Source: Taiwanofungus camphoratus (Eukaryota > Basidiomycota > Agaricomycetes > Polyporales > Taiwanofungaceae). From it: a stretch of DNA of 64,000 nt. Where the stretch lies: the NCBI GenBank assembly GCA_003999685.1, contig CP021230.1, positions 1,054,001-1,118,000 on the forward strand, written 5' to 3'. The translations under genes were made by a program, and so were the position numbers. The notes under the pieces are model-generated. The model did no database searches, was not told the origin of the DNA, and saw only the letters and a program-made list of their open reading frames with translations. Every line of letters starts with the position of its first letter. Position 1 is the stretch's first letter. Below, piece after piece: positions 47,718-60,249 of this stretch.

Positions 47718-50700
47718 TCACACGCGCCAGTCGCTGAAGAACTCCATGTCAAATCGCACGAAGGTCAGCATGTAGTCCACGGTCGTGCCTCCATCATCGT
47801 CATCTTCCTCCGGCACCTGCAGATCCTCGTCTTCGCCTATAACGGCGTTATCCAGACTCGGGACTGCCTCCATATCTTTCACGTCTTTCGCCTCAACTTC
47901 GACGGGCGTGTTGGGGGTGCCACCTTCTGCACCTCCTTCCCAAGTGAAATCAGCTGCATCTGCACCCTCCATAGCGACCTCTTCGCTTGCAGCAACCGCT
48001 GCTGCATGAGCATCTTCAGTATCCTCGAATTCTCCCAGTGCTTTTGTTAGTGCCCCTTCGTCCGAGAATAGTGATCGCCAATCGAATTCACCCTTCTGAA
48101 TCACAAGGTCATCCAAATGTCGCTTCTGATTGGCTTTTCGGAGTAGAGCTTCTTCTACGGTATGCTGAGACACAAAACGGTAGATATGAACATCACGAAT
48201 CTGCCCAATGCGGTGTGCCCTGTTCAGTCCTATGAGATGGGCATTTGAAGAAGGAAATAAGAGACGCAAATCACCTGTCTTCGCATTGCCGGTCCATTTG
48301 TGGATTGAAGTCACTATCATAGAAGATAACAGTATCCGCACCCGTTAAACTGAACAGGGTAATGTCAAAACTCAGTTTTCCATTTTTCAGACTGACTGCG
48401 ACATACTTGATTCCCACTCCACCAGACCGCGACGAAGAGATAAAGCAGAAAATTCTTTGATCAGAATTGAAGCGCTCAGTGATGTACTGTCGGTCTTCGA
48501 TCTTGGTTGCACCATCCAGGCGTAAATATAGATAGCCATGGAGGTTCAGAAAGATCTCCAAGATGTCCAGGATTCTCGTCATCTGCGTGAAGATAAGGAC
48601 TCGATGACCGCCGGCTTTGCGCTCTCGAAGTAAACGTGCGAGTTCCTGAAGCTTCCCGCAATCGTATTGTAATAAAGATGGGTCAGGAAATGCAATTTGG
48701 AGCTTTACACTGATGCGATGAAGAACTGCGTCGAATTCGGGATCATATAGTATGTTTTGCAGAACCGCTTCTGACCCAAACAGTGCGATTCTGGGCAGAT
48801 CCCGTGCCACGACAGACGGGGTCACAAAGGCAAATTTGTCAATGGTATCCGCCATGTCTTCGGCGCGTATAGTGTAAGACTTGACTGCAAGAGAAATTCG
48901 ATCCACCGTATTCAGATACTGGATGGCTCGATTGAGTACCGGTTGCAGAGGCTGATATAGACGCCGAACGATGTTAATCATTTCTTTACCGTAAAGCGGA
49001 AATCGGGAGCATCGAAGCCGATTTAGATATCCAATATGAGCCCATCGAGCTATTCTGGCGGCACGCTGCTGGAATGCCCGAAATCGTTTGTAGCCCTCAA
49101 CAGTTCGCAGGTCCTGTGGAGGTGGCTCCCCTGGTAATTCGGATATCATCGGTAAGTAAGAGGTGGCTTCCAAACGATTTGTTTCCAGTGCAGAGATCAC
49201 AGATGTATTCTGCTGGTGAATAAACTGTAATCCTAAGATGTCAAGATCAAGGCGACACTCGGAGTCCTCGCAAAATCGGCGACGAAGCATCAATTCCTTG
49301 ATCTCGAATTCTGCGATAGCTGATCGTTCCATTGCGAACGAGGTTCTGATGGGACGGACCTCGAAGAGATCAGGATGGTTGACGACTTTCCTCAATTGCA
49401 TGAGGATATTGGCTATTTTCTGATAGACACCTGACTGAAGGTCATGCCTCGTGTCGGCACGAGTCATGAATTCGTCGTAAAGAAAGCGCTGTCGTTTTGA
49501 CAATGGACACATAATGAGGTGCTCGAACTTCTGCGGAAGCTCCTTCTCCACGTCCCGTTTGAGCCGTCGGAGGAGATACGGTCGTAAAACGGTGTGCAGC
49601 TTCGAAACACGTTGTTGGGTCTCATCGTCTATGGTGCCCATCTCGATCGCCTTCTCCAAAGGATCTGCATTGACCATGAATTAGATCTCCCCTAATGTGC
49701 ACGACAACCTCAAACGCACTTGAGAACCATTCACCAAATTCTTTCAAGTTCGCGAAATTGGTACCCGACATCAAGAATTGTAGTAAAGCCCACAGTTCAG
49801 TAAGGTTGTTTTGCAGTGGCGTACCAGTGAGGAGTAGTCGACGAAAAGAACGAAACATCAAGAGAATATTCCACCGTTGAGACTTGAAGTTTTTGATCAT
49901 GTGGGCTTCATCAAGAATCATATAGTACCAAGGCTTTCTCTTGAAAACATGCGCGTCTCGGCTGGCCAAGGTGTATGATGTCACACAGACATTGAAATGG
50001 TATTTGTTATACCAGCCTTGTCTCAGCTCCTTCCGTCGCTTGCTATTTCCGTGGTAACTTAGAACTTTAAATCCAGGAAGAAACTTTTTGAATTCCATCT
50101 CCCAATTGAGCAGAACGCTAGTGGGAACAATGATAAGATGAGGTCCCCAAATACCTCGATCACAAGCTAGATGAGCGAGCAGAGATATAGTTTGAATGGT
50201 TTTCCTAAGAGTGAAGCAGTCAGTCCACTACAATGAGGTCTCTCCAGGCAGACTTACCCAAGACCCATCTCATCAGCTAGGATACCATTTAGGTTACTAG
50301 TATGAAGGCTGGCAAGCCATTCAAGACCAGCTTGTTGGTAGGGTCGCAGGTTGCCTCGCAGGAGGAATGGTGCCTTGACTTTGGACTGCAGATCCCACTC
50401 CACGGGGGTGACAGCGTAAGGTCGAAGATAGAAGGGAATTGAGACATCTTCCTCTATGTCACCTTCTGGAATGTCATGTTGAGGCAGAATGCTGCCACTC
50501 TGATCATTCACGCTGGGAGGTTGACCGTCAGTATTGACCACAGCTTCAGTTTCTTGAGTATGAGATTCTGGCTTGGTCTCATAATTGGGCAAAATCAAAG
50601 CCAAGACCGCTTGAGGAGCTTTTCGCAAATGAAATTCCTCCTGGACTTCTGGAAGTTCAGGTCCAGATAAAGAGGGCAATGCTGTGAGAGGCTCATTTCT

Positions 50701-53113
50701 CATCATAGCACCATCTACCCTCACTCCTGATGAGTCCTTCGAGTGAATATCGTGAGCTGGAGAAAATAAGACCAAGGAGCTCGAAATGTCGTCGTCGTTG
50801 GCCGCACGGTCGATGTTAGCCACATGAGGCCCTTGATAGTAATCCAAGCCCTGAACAGTGCTGAGCGTGGCGGCCAACTCTGGTGACTTAGGAGAGCAAG
50901 GGGGGAAACTTGAATCAGGCTGCTCGGATGGTTCATGAGAACTGTTCACCATCCCAACGTCCATGAAGGGCAGCTGATCGGTAAATTCGTCCGACGGCAC
51001 GGGCGACCCTGCACTCTCACTCCGAGTACTGAAGTCCTCTGGGCTGATCGTTGCGTTTAGCGAGCGAGAGACACTATAATTCGTGCCGTCTTCAAGGGAT
51101 TTGTGACTCAGATTTGGTGGCAGATCAACCTGACCCAGCAGCAAGCTTGAATCGAGTCCTTCGTCATCATTGCCATCTTGCTCTTGTTCGGTAGATTCGT
51201 CCACACTCTCTTCAGTTTCCGAACTAGACCCATCTGGTCCCGGAGATGCAGACGCCCAAAGTCGAAAAGTAGCAGAGACGCTGCTTGAGCGACTGCGCGA
51301 GGTGGCCTTGCTGAGGTCATACTGCTGCGCTTCCAAAATCTGACCGGACTGGTCAAGTATAGCATCAAGATGCTCATGACCTCGCCTTCGTTCTTCCGCC
51401 TCGTGTCTGAGCCGCTCTTGCTCTCGAACATGCTATTAGAATGTATCAGAAACCCGATGCTCAGTCAAAAGCCGGTGGACTTACGAACACAGCTTTCTTC
51501 CACTCAGCAACTACCATCTTGGTGGTGGCTTTCGCGAGCGCTTTCAGGCGCTTCTCTTCCTGCAATTTGACCTTGTCCTCCCGGGCTGTCTGAGTATCCC
51601 AATACGCACGAATCCTGTTCGCGACCTGCGCTGCAATTTGCTGGCCACTGACAGGACGGGACAGAGCCCGAGCTTTGATGGCCTCAACAATGTACCACCA
51701 AGGATCTCTGCATTCAGGAGCATTTTCCCTACTGGAAGTGCCCAAGGCATCGCCAGACGTCTCATTCAGGGAAAGCAACCTACCCTGTCGCCGTAACAAG
51801 TCAACTTTCTCCCAAAAACCAGCAGCCTTCAGGGCCTGCTGCTCCAAAGTTTCCAGATTGACCTCGTTGCCATCTAACACATGATACGATGATAGAAATG
51901 CGGTCAGGGACTCCCCGTACTTTGGGGGCGGTGGTTTTTGACAGGGATGTGACAGTGTTGGTTGCGGCCGTCGCACGATAAGTTTGACTCGTTTCACCGC
52001 TGATTTTGTAGGAGATAAAGGCAGTACACCAGGGTCAGGTAGAGCGGACAATGACTCGGTCAGTCTGGCCTCTCGTGCGCGGCCAGACGGCCGTTTTGAG
52101 AATATGGCAGACGTCGACTCTGGGATGTTCTGCGAATCAAGGCCATTCGTCATCGCAGAGGCATACGACCCCACAGCACTGGACGATGACACAGAGGGTT
52201 CCAGTCTCCGCCTTTTGCGTGGAGGCTGCTGAGAGTAACCATTCGCAGAAACCGACATACCATTGCTCACACGCGGTTGTGGTCGTGGCCAGAAAGACGA
52301 GGATGACATGTCTGAAGCCGGGATGCCTTCGGAAATGTCCCGCATTGCTTGACCTGGCACTTCTTCATCAAAACCCTTCGCCTTGCCCTTACCCTTGCAA
52401 TCCAAAGTCGGCTCGACTGTGCTGTCGGCACCAGCAACCGCCTTTTTGCCTTTGGACTTAGCCTCCGCCAGAATAGTCCAGAACGCATTGTCAGATTCCT
52501 TGTTAGCCTCGCTCTTCTTCCCTCTCTTGGACTGAGATGGAGGGAGCAAGGCCAATGCGGGACCCTTGAGAAGCTGTAGGCGTTCTGTCTGTGCACGCCG
52601 TGTACGGCGAGAGGAACTCGCAGAAGTAGATTGACTTAAGAGATCATGGCTAGCTTGGTACTGAGAGGGATTAGTAAAAGAGAAGTTCATTAATTGATAA
52701 TACTCACCTCTCGAAACACGGCGGAATTATCTGCTTTCGCTACCTATAAGTACAGGAAAAATGTGTCAAAAAGTCATCAATGAAACCGAGTTGCTGATTA
52801 CTCACCTTGGGATCGTAGGAGAGTAAAGTGACGAACTTCTCCAGGTGAAAAGCTTCACGGACCTACAAGCACGTTATGAAGCATTCACCAAGTAGCTAAA
52901 ATCACCTACTAGATTGTCATGGTTGTCAAATATTCTCTCAAGTTCTGCCTGCCGCTGTTGTATCCACGCGTTACGCAGATCCTCGACCTGCGGTTCAGTG
53001 TCATCCGTATCCTCCTTACGTTCGCTGCTACCCTGCCTAACGGAGAGCGATTTTGAATGTGCAGAAGCAATGCTGGCATCCTTCCTAAGTGCAGAACGAT
53101 TCCGTCCACTCAT
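47718..53113 (-). CDS. SWR1: SWR1 chromatin-remodelling ATPase
   Basis: Swr1 is the motor of the complex that swaps H2A for H2A.Z in nucleosomes. The N-terminus ([11 protein letters not shown]; a longer start at 53188 is open) precedes a basic disordered region with [10 protein letters not shown]. The HSA domain comes next ([33 protein letters not shown]), followed by [17 protein letters not shown], which is typical of SWR1. The Snf2 motor shows [30 protein letters not shown] and, after the SWR1-type insert, [32 protein letters not shown] and [10 protein letters not shown]. The ending [17 protein letters not shown] is SWR1-like. The HLDAILDQ block and insert pattern argue against INO80. A 57-nt intron at 48406-48350 has no in-frame stop. 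Confidence 0.93.
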
Positions 53114-54762
53114 CCTGACCCGTCCCGGTGCATGAGTATGCCGTGTCGCGAGTGCGTGGGAGTCGAGGTCAAGGTAGTTGATCTCCACAGATACAGCACG
53201 GTTTTATGAGATTCTTGGACTGAGAGACGTCTTGAGCAATTTCAGAGCGATACGTGTGCTGTTGAACGAGAATCCAAGAACGCGTTGTCGTTGTATAAGA
53301 TCGAGGAGGGCGGAAGGCCATCTTGCGAAACGTAAGAGGTTTGTTTGTCCGAAGTAAACAACGGAGGCTCCATTTGGGAGGAAGTGCTAATGGTAAAGCT
53401 TCGACATCGCTGGCTCGAAAACATCCTGAATTTATATATTACCTATCCTTGCGATATCTTGTCTTGTCGCTACACTTCCCAGATTTGGGGTGTGAGTAGT
53501 ATAGTTCTGGCTGTCGCCAAACGTGAACGTAACTTGTTGGCATGTCTTGATTATTATCATTACTGGCTCACTGGAAACTTGCTCCTTTCCAAACTAATCT
53601 ACGTCGTCCATGTTGTACACCTGCACAACAGAACATTGATGGGTACACATCGTAATTTCCTTCAGTCTGCGGTGTGCTGTGTCTGGGATGTGCTCAGTGC
53701 GTTTGACGCCGAGGATTTTGTCTCAAATTTTTATCATTGACTTCAGATAATCATCAAATAGACCATGTCAGTACTCAAGGGGTGCGATAACTACAACAGC
53801 TTCATGATGAGATTATCTCGGTGTCATAATTCGAGATTTGATTGTATACCACGTAAGTGCTACGCCGTCTATAACATGCTAGCCTTCGGGTTTCGAAGTG
53901 ACGGAGACTGTACGTCTCAGACGGGCCCTGTAAACGGGTATGCCTGCATAATGTTGTAAGTTAGCTACCCCCGTCCAATTCTGTACAACTGGTAGTGTGA
54001 TATTTGCCTTTTTAACGGTGATGTTTTCCAGCTCTGGCACCCTTAATCTTGCGTCCGATGCGCACTGAGTGTGCAGACTTCATGGACGAGGCTCAATGGC
54101 ATATCTAACAGTGTCTTCCGCCCGGGTTTTATTCAGTCGAATACTGATGGATTGTGCCTTGCTTCGATCTGTTCTTGCCAGAAGCTAACCACCACTTGAC
54201 CGATGATTGAAAGGTTCGGAGCATATCATTGACATCTTTCATACCTACACAAGTCCATTACTGTAATACTCGATGACTCGAGCAAGTATGTTCTATTCTA
54301 AGTGACCTCGACACTCCAGTGTGCCGATTCTGAAATTTCCACCTCGATCACTTCTTCCAGTAATTGTTCACGCGCGCTTCATCATGCATCGTTGTGGTAT
54401 CGAAAAGTACCCAACAATGGGTATCTTGGGATGCACAGTCACATCAGCTGTTATCTATCGAGTGTATTCAAATTGGCTGCCGCTATGTCAATTTCTCTAT
54501 GTCGATTCTTGGTGACTCATACTGAGTCGACAAGTACATAGAACCGAGGAACGCGAACTGAGTCAGGGGACGGCTTTCGCACCTCTCACATCGCGATTGT
54601 TTTGATGCGGCTGCGGTACCGTCGTTGTCACTATCAATGCCATCATGAGCGTACAACGCGTCTCGGGCGCCTACCTGGTATATGCAACACCGATTGAGCA
54701 TAAGAACACAGTATATTAATCTCAGATGCAAGGTAACTCGGCCACCCTTCCTCTGACGCCCC
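53114..54762. other. Intergenic gap between SWR1 and the kinesin-like gene
   Basis: This 1.65-kb divergent gap has several short frames (53345-53740, 54302-54541 and others) with no family features or splice chains. I see no gene or RNA that can be supported. Confidence 0.45.
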
Positions 54763-57412
54763 ATGGCGTCGTCCGCCACACTGACCACCACTCATCTGCC
54801 GCGCTTGCGCTCCGGGCTCGAGGAGTGGAGACGAAGACAGCCAGACAACAGTGGGTTCGAGGCTCCATTGTACGGGACCTTCAACCACCTGTCGAAAGAG
54901 GGGTCAGCAGAAGCAGTGGGCAAGGAGGTCATCTTGCGTTCAGGACGCACCCTCCCTTGGAGAATGAGGCTGAAGAGAAGTTCAAAGTATTTGAGTCCAG
55001 AGGCGACGTGGACCAGGGGGTGGTGACAACGGCTACAGGAGCGGGAGCAGAGGAACCAGCGAAGGTGGAATTCTGTGCTGGGATTACACCGGTACGGAGC
55101 CAGCCATGGTGGAAGTGCGGATATTCCTTGATACTGTTTCTCTATGAGCCTCCAATCCAAACGGGTCCTCCGGTTCCCTGAGAATATGGTCCATGAGTTG
55201 TTCAATTCTGGACGCTTTCGCTCATGTTCCAAAACAGTGGTCAGGTCCCACACTCACACACAAGACATTCGTCTGCGATCTGGCCTTTGGTCCAGACATA
55301 GGTAATGAAGAAGTTTATCAGCGCACCGTCGTTGCAAACGAGGTAGGCCCATAGTTTCCTACCCTTACCTACAATATTATCTGAATGATTGAGTACTGGA
55401 CTGTGCAGCTTTTGAACATGGCACCTTCGGGTGGAACAGCCTGTATTTTAGCGTATGGGCAGACCTGGTCTGGGAAAACATACACGATGGACGCTCTGGA
55501 ACACAGAGTGGCCCGAGATCTGTTTGAAGTTGCACGAGTCATTGCGCGACAGTTCCGGGAAGCAGAACAACGAGGATCTGGCTCTACTGTAGACACCGCC
55601 GAAGGCGACAATGAGGAAGGAATGTTCGAATTTAACGCATCTTTCCTCGAACTCCTAGGGAAGCGTGCCGTTGACTTGCTGCAGCCTACCGATGGGTTTC
55701 CTCTTGATAGTAGAGGGAACCCGGTTCGCACGGAAGTCGCAATACAGGAGAACAAGGTGATAATATCTTTACTGGTTGTTTCGCTGAGCTGTCCTCAGGC
55801 TGGAGAGGTGCGCCCCCGAGTAATCGATTCCGTGTTTCACTCCTCGAAGGAGCTTGAAACTCTTATTACAACCGCCCTGTCCCACCGGTGAGTCAATTGG
55901 CGAGTAATAAATAGTCTTACTTCAAGCTCGACCTGTCATCTCTGACCTTTGTAAGCCGCACTTCTGCAACGGCACGCAATGCGGCATCGAGTCGTAGCCA
56001 TGCTATTCTGACAATCAGAGTGAAGAACAAGCTTCTGCCATATGCAGACGAGGGACAATTGATCTTAGTAGAGTGGGTCCCCCCAAGGCCACTGAATCGC
56101 GAGCGCACCTGATATGAGGTTGCTACAGCTTGGCAGGCAGTGAGCGCTACGAGGACTCAAAGGAGCACGATAAGCAACGCATGCTGGAATCGCGCGAGAA
56201 CAAGAGTCTGATGAACCTGAAGGAGTGCGTGCGCCCGAAGGCGAAGATGGCGAACGAGGAGGGCTCCGTGCACATTCCGTGGCGAATGAACAAATTTCCC
56301 ATGCTTCTCAAGGTCGCTTGAACGCCTCGTCGTATCATCACCTTGCGCCGACCGCTAAATTGCCTGCATACAGCCCATCTTCGACGTGGAGTCTCGACAA
56401 GCGTCAAAAACCTTGATCATCGCCCATGCCTCTCCACACATCCAAGACTCAATGCACAGCGTGAATACGCTCTCGTACGCCTCGCCATTCAAGACATCGC
56501 CGCCTGCGCCCTACGATCCCGCTGATCCACGGACCTGGGACCACGACCACACCATGCAATGGCTGACAGCCGAATACACGAAGCGCGCGCGGAGGCGACA
56601 AGCGGCGGCGTACAAAGTGAAGGAGAAGGAGGCGGAACGGCGCGGGGAGAAGCTGCGTCCGCTGGACCCTAACGCCCCTGTACAACTTGCCGTGCACGTC
56701 GACGGGCTTTGCCCAGGGGACATGACGGCGGGGTATTTCGGGCGCATGCACACGGCGGAGTTCGTGCAGCGATGTCTTGAAGTGGCGAACCTTGGTGAAG
56801 AAGTGACGACCGACGTCGTTCGCAATGTCTCGGTGGAAGTAGTAGGCGCGCTGTATTATCTTATGCTATCAGCAAAGACAAAAACCCAGAACGAAATAAT
56901 GAAGAGCCGCAAGAAGCTTGAGGTTGCAGTGAACGGTCAGTACACCGTCTGGTGCCTTCGCACCACGGACCAATGTGCTGACAACCTGTGGGGTATCTGA
57001 AGGGGAGATGCCTGAGCGCACTATATCGTCGACGGACCCCGACGTGTCCGATGTCGTGATACCCGGCTATTCTGACTTGGGAATCTACTCCGACAAGGAG
57101 ATTCTGAACACAGTGAAGAGGCTAGGTCAAAGCTGGTTCCAGACAATCGACATTGCGGCCTCAGAGGCAAATACGGAAGCCGCTGAAGACGAATCTCTGA
57201 CAAGGGTAGATAAGGCGAAGGTGGACGCTATCAAGAAGATGATGGAGGCGTTCAGCATCGAGGAGGCACAAACGACAGCGCAATCTGTGCATTTTTGTTT
57301 AGTTATCAGAGATTACTGTATCATTTCCGGCTTCACGGGGTTCTGTAAGAGATTAGAACGCGAGCTTCAACGCACACCTAGCTTGATATTACGTGACGAA
57401 AGCAGAAAGTAA
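54763..57412 (+). CDS. Kinesin-13-like motor protein, possibly frameshifted
   Basis: Motor motifs are clear: THKTFVCDLAFGPDIGNEE, P-loop AYGQTWSGKTYTM, switch I NAASSRSHAILTIRV, switch II DLAGSERYEDSKEHDKQR, then NLKECVRPKAKM, VHIPWRMNKFPMLLK and IFDVESRQASKTLIIAHASP. The P-loop has Trp where kinesins almost always have Gly, though GxxxxGKT still holds. Near 54930 one base seems missing: the frame from MASSATLTTTHLPRLRSGLE runs to KEVIL, but the conserved block AFRTHPPLENEAEEKF lies in the next frame. Another frame problem lies near 55090-55200. It could be a pseudogene, a sequencing error, or a gene starting near 54726. Introns include a stop-free 42-nt one at 55757-55798. The C-terminal part (WDHDHTMQWLTAEYTKRAR) is neck and tail. 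Confidence 0.68.
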
Positions 57413-57682
57413 GGCCAGCTTTCAAATTGAAGCCTCAAGACCACGCCTTGAGTACTTGCGAATTGGTAGCTGCAATTATTGATACATGTGTACTAGGTCA
57501 ATTAAATAGTATGGGTGTTCCAATCTTTGGACATAAGAGCATTTCGCGTTGATTGTGCAAAATAGCCGGATCTAGCGTAGAAATATGAGTATGCAATGAA
57601 GGTGTACAATGAATAGACAATTCAATGCCCTCACCAAAGGACTAATTGAATAAGAGAGATGAATCCGGTGGTCCAAACCCAA

Positions 57683-58118
57683 CTATGTGGACTTGTTCGC
57701 CCGTCCTTCTAGTGCAGCTTGAGCAGCTTCTGCAAGAGCCACCTCGTTTCTTTCCTCCTGCGGAGAGATGAGCCAGAACGAAACTTAGAAAGGAACAGCT
57801 ACGAGCGAGACGTACGTCATTAAACTGAGGCTGCCGCGCCGTAGCTTCTTGCTGGGCCAAAGCCTTCACGTCGAGTCAGATCCTTTCGTTCGTAGAGTGC
57901 ATTGCAATTGTAGAAGCCTCACCTCTACATAAATTGAGAACATGAATCGAGAGTCAACCATTTCAAGGCTTGCCGCAAAACTCACCTCGCCCTCTTCGCA
58001 ACGTGTCCCGGTGGACGGCGCCCATCATGACCACACCCCATACACTCAAGCCCACTAGCGAATAGACCACTCCTCGATGGAGTATGTCGGTGATTGACAT
58101 GCGCAATTTGATGGCCAT
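57683..58118 (-). CDS. COX14: Cytochrome c oxidase assembly protein COX14
   Basis: Cox14 binds newly made Cox1 in the mitochondrial inner membrane and couples its translation to assembly. The product is 85 residues: MAIKLRMSITDILHRGVV starts it, then a membrane span (YSLVGLSVWGVVMMGAV), HRDTLRRGRE, and a Gln/Glu/Ala-rich tail ending EGRANKST. Exons are 58118-57986, 57924-57923 (2 nt), 57863-57816 and 57757-57683, total 258 nt. Without the 2-nt exon the frame fails at once. With it, RRGREALAQQEA matches the usual family pattern. All splice ends are GT..AG. Assignment rests on the short N-terminal block and length. Confidence 0.85.
57923..57924 (-). other. COX14: Predicted 2-nt microexon of COX14
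   Basis: On the minus strand the bases read ATGTAG, AG, GTGAGG. That is a good acceptor, a two-base exon and a good donor. The bases complete the Glu codon in RRGRE. It could also mark a two-step removal of one larger intron, but direct joining of exons 1 and 3 would break the frame. Confidence 0.6.
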
Positions 58119-58434
58119 CGTTGCGAATAATCGCTATTTGGTGGAAGTCAATCCGAAGAAGACGGTCCGAGTAGAGTCGCCGCCTGCTGTGGAAGAGCAC
58201 TGGTCGCGCGTGATCAAGTCTCGCTCAGTCTTTCCAGTTACCCTCACCACCATTTGAGTCAGCGAACCTGGATTGTTGCTTCAACTTAAGTACGGGCTCT
58301 GCATTCCCATAGTCTACATTTAATATACTCTACAAGTGAGGACACTTTCTGGCGCCTGTATTGCGATGCATACATCTACTACGTGGGTAGATGGACTGTA
58401 TGGTCGCAGGAATCCTGAACGCCATGCACTGCCA

Positions 58435-58841
58435 TCACAAGCGAACCTCGAAAACGTCGTGCTCGGTATTCTCCAGGGCACGCTCGTTAAATACCTCCAC
58501 GTTTGTCACTCTCGCATGGGGTGGTCCGGTGTATAATGCCTTTTTACTGATGGGTGGCGCGAACCGTCACGGTAAATAGCCACTGAAGAGGCAGAAGTGG
58601 ACGCACAATTTGGACAGAGCCTCCTCGACGCCTTGCGCGACGCCTTCCACGTTACCTCTCTGTGAATCGCGGGGAGACCGTGAGTACAGTATCATGTACC
58701 TCTCTGATCGGTCCAGCTCACCGTGTCATTGCGGACCCAGCCGACCACGCCTACGTCGTGCGCAATCCCTTTTGCAAATGCTCTGAAGTAAACACCTTGT
58801 ACTCTCCCACTGATAAGGAAATTGAAAGACAGGTAAGTCAT
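58435..58841 (-). CDS. Acylphosphatase
   Basis: A small enzyme that hydrolyses acyl phosphates in the cytosol. Three exons fit. The first (MTYLSFNFLISGRVQGVYF, starting at 58841) carries the phosphate-binding loop GRVQGVYFR with its catalytic Arg, and GWVRN with the catalytic Asn. The second gives RGNVEGVAQGVEEALSK. The third gives KALYTGPPHARVTNVEVFNE and ends FEVRL at 58435. Length (about 95 residues) and block order are normal. The introns end in CACAG and CATCAG. It is adjacent to COX14, in the same direction. Confidence 0.93.
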
Positions 58842-59329
58842 TGTGAGTAAACAACGATTATCAGCAGCTTGCGATAATATCCAGGAGGATTCGCCATGCT
58901 TTCTACAGGCCATATCCATACAAGGTGAATGACATCATAGTCGCAGAGATGGCCTCCAATCCTGAAATATTCTTTTACAATATCGTAAGTCCCAACGGTC
59001 GCATCTGGTGACTACGTGCTCGGATCTCCTCAATGGCCAAAAGAATGATGCCTTGTAACCAAAAAGTAAAGTCGTTTCGAGTCAAGAAGCTGTAGCATTC
59101 CTTGGGTGGGATTTGGTGACTGACATAACTTGAACGCTTCATCAAGCACCCTATGACTCTTACTCAACACCACCAATCCCCTCCTAATCTCGAATCCAGA
59201 TGGCAAAGCCCCGGTTTGTCTTTATCTTCCTCCCTGCTGAATGCTTATTCCGAGAGCACCGGCGTGCCCGGTGCATTGTGCCAGGCTGTGGTAAGATGAT
59301 TATAGAAAACAAAAACACAAACTATGTGT
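58842..59329. other. Gap between acylphosphatase and tRNA-Leu
   Basis: About 490 bp, probably the acylphosphatase promoter and spacer. No coding region with family features is seen. Confidence 0.45.
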
Positions 59330-59429
59330 GGTGAGATGGCCGAGCGGTCTAAGGCGCCAGACTAAGGTCGTTACTTACAGCCGTCAAATCTGGTCCGAAA
59401 GGGCGTGGGTTCGAATCCCACTCTCATCA
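59330..59429 (+). tRNA. tRNA-Leu(AAG) with a 20-nt intron
   Basis: The acceptor stem pairs GGTGAGA with TCTCATC (one G-T pair), with A as discriminator at 59429. The D-arm region is GCCGAGCGGTCTAAGGC, as in class II tRNAs. The anticodon stem is CCAGA/TCTGG with loop CTAAGGA, anticodon AAG at 59364-59366. The intron (59368-59387) follows position 37, the standard place. A short variable arm precedes the T-arm GTGGG-TTCGAAT-CCCAC. A CCA end is not encoded, as usual in eukaryotes. It sits at the border between the gene-rich part and the repeat-rich end. Confidence 0.93.
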
Positions 59430-59837
59430 AATCTTTTCTCTCCTTCAAAAGCAAAGATATTTGCGTAATTTTTAATCGGGCGAGTGTCCTTTAAATCATT
59501 GTATGTAGAAAATGTATTTGATTACAAGAATGCAAGTCTGTCTAGTCTAGTGGACCAATTACTTTTATAAATGGAAGTTGTCAATAAGAACAACATCAGC
59601 ATATGTTTTCAGCGTATATTAGATCAGAGCATTTGCAGGACAAATATTCTACAGCAATAAGGACTTTGCAGTTGAATGTCCTGTAGTACAAAATTATGAT
59701 CAGTTTTCTTAAAACAAGGGTGTGAATGAATGAGTGAGTATATATGAGAGATTTTGAAAGAAAAATTTTGAGCAGATTGAGAATAAATAGACTAATGTTT
59801 TAATTTTCATATTTTACAATGCTTGATACAAATTGGT
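59430..59837. other. AT-rich spacer next to the repeat region
   Basis: It carries a T-rich stretch just after the tRNA gene, probably its polymerase III terminator (TCTTTTCTC near 59431). Beyond that, the sequence is AT-rich without recognisable genes. Confidence 0.5.
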
Positions 59838-60115
59838 ATCCTATATCTTATTGCCTCACACATGAGGGCCTGACTTCATAAGAAGGAAGTGAGGACTTAT
59901 GGATGATGCTTGTCCAAGTGTCATGAAGTCCAAGCTAGATGCTTGTCAAGCCTTATATCATCCAGATGTGAGAGAAAATGCAAGATGTGAATATGATAAT
60001 AAATAGATCAAACTTAGGGTCCAATCTATGGAAGTATATACCTATATATACAAGTACCAACTATGTGCATAGACCAGAGAACTACACTTGAGCAGATCAT
60101 GTTACAAAGTGTTGT
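59838..60115 (-). repeat. Old, diverged LTR-like copy
   Basis: A stretch of about 280 bp resembles part of the LTR at 60907-61377. It shares TGAGGGCCTGACT, GATC.AACTTA.GGT and the TATATA box region, in the same order and orientation. Its outer edges are blurred and it is shorter. Divergence from the other copy is high, so it is an old insertion. Treated as a fossil. Confidence 0.6.
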
Positions 60116-60249
60116 CTAGTATCAGATGATTCATTTTTCCTTTATATCTTATATTCACTTACTATTGTTGAGTCTACTGAGGGCCAGTTACTGTATTCCA
60201 TTGACATGTACTTTTACTCAGCATCCAGCTGACTGATTACTAATCCAAA

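Noticed and set aside
47718-53113. INO80 instead of SWR1
   Set aside because: Both have HSA and a split Snf2 motor, but [14 protein letters not shown] after the HSA domain and the ending around [17 protein letters not shown] fit SWR1.
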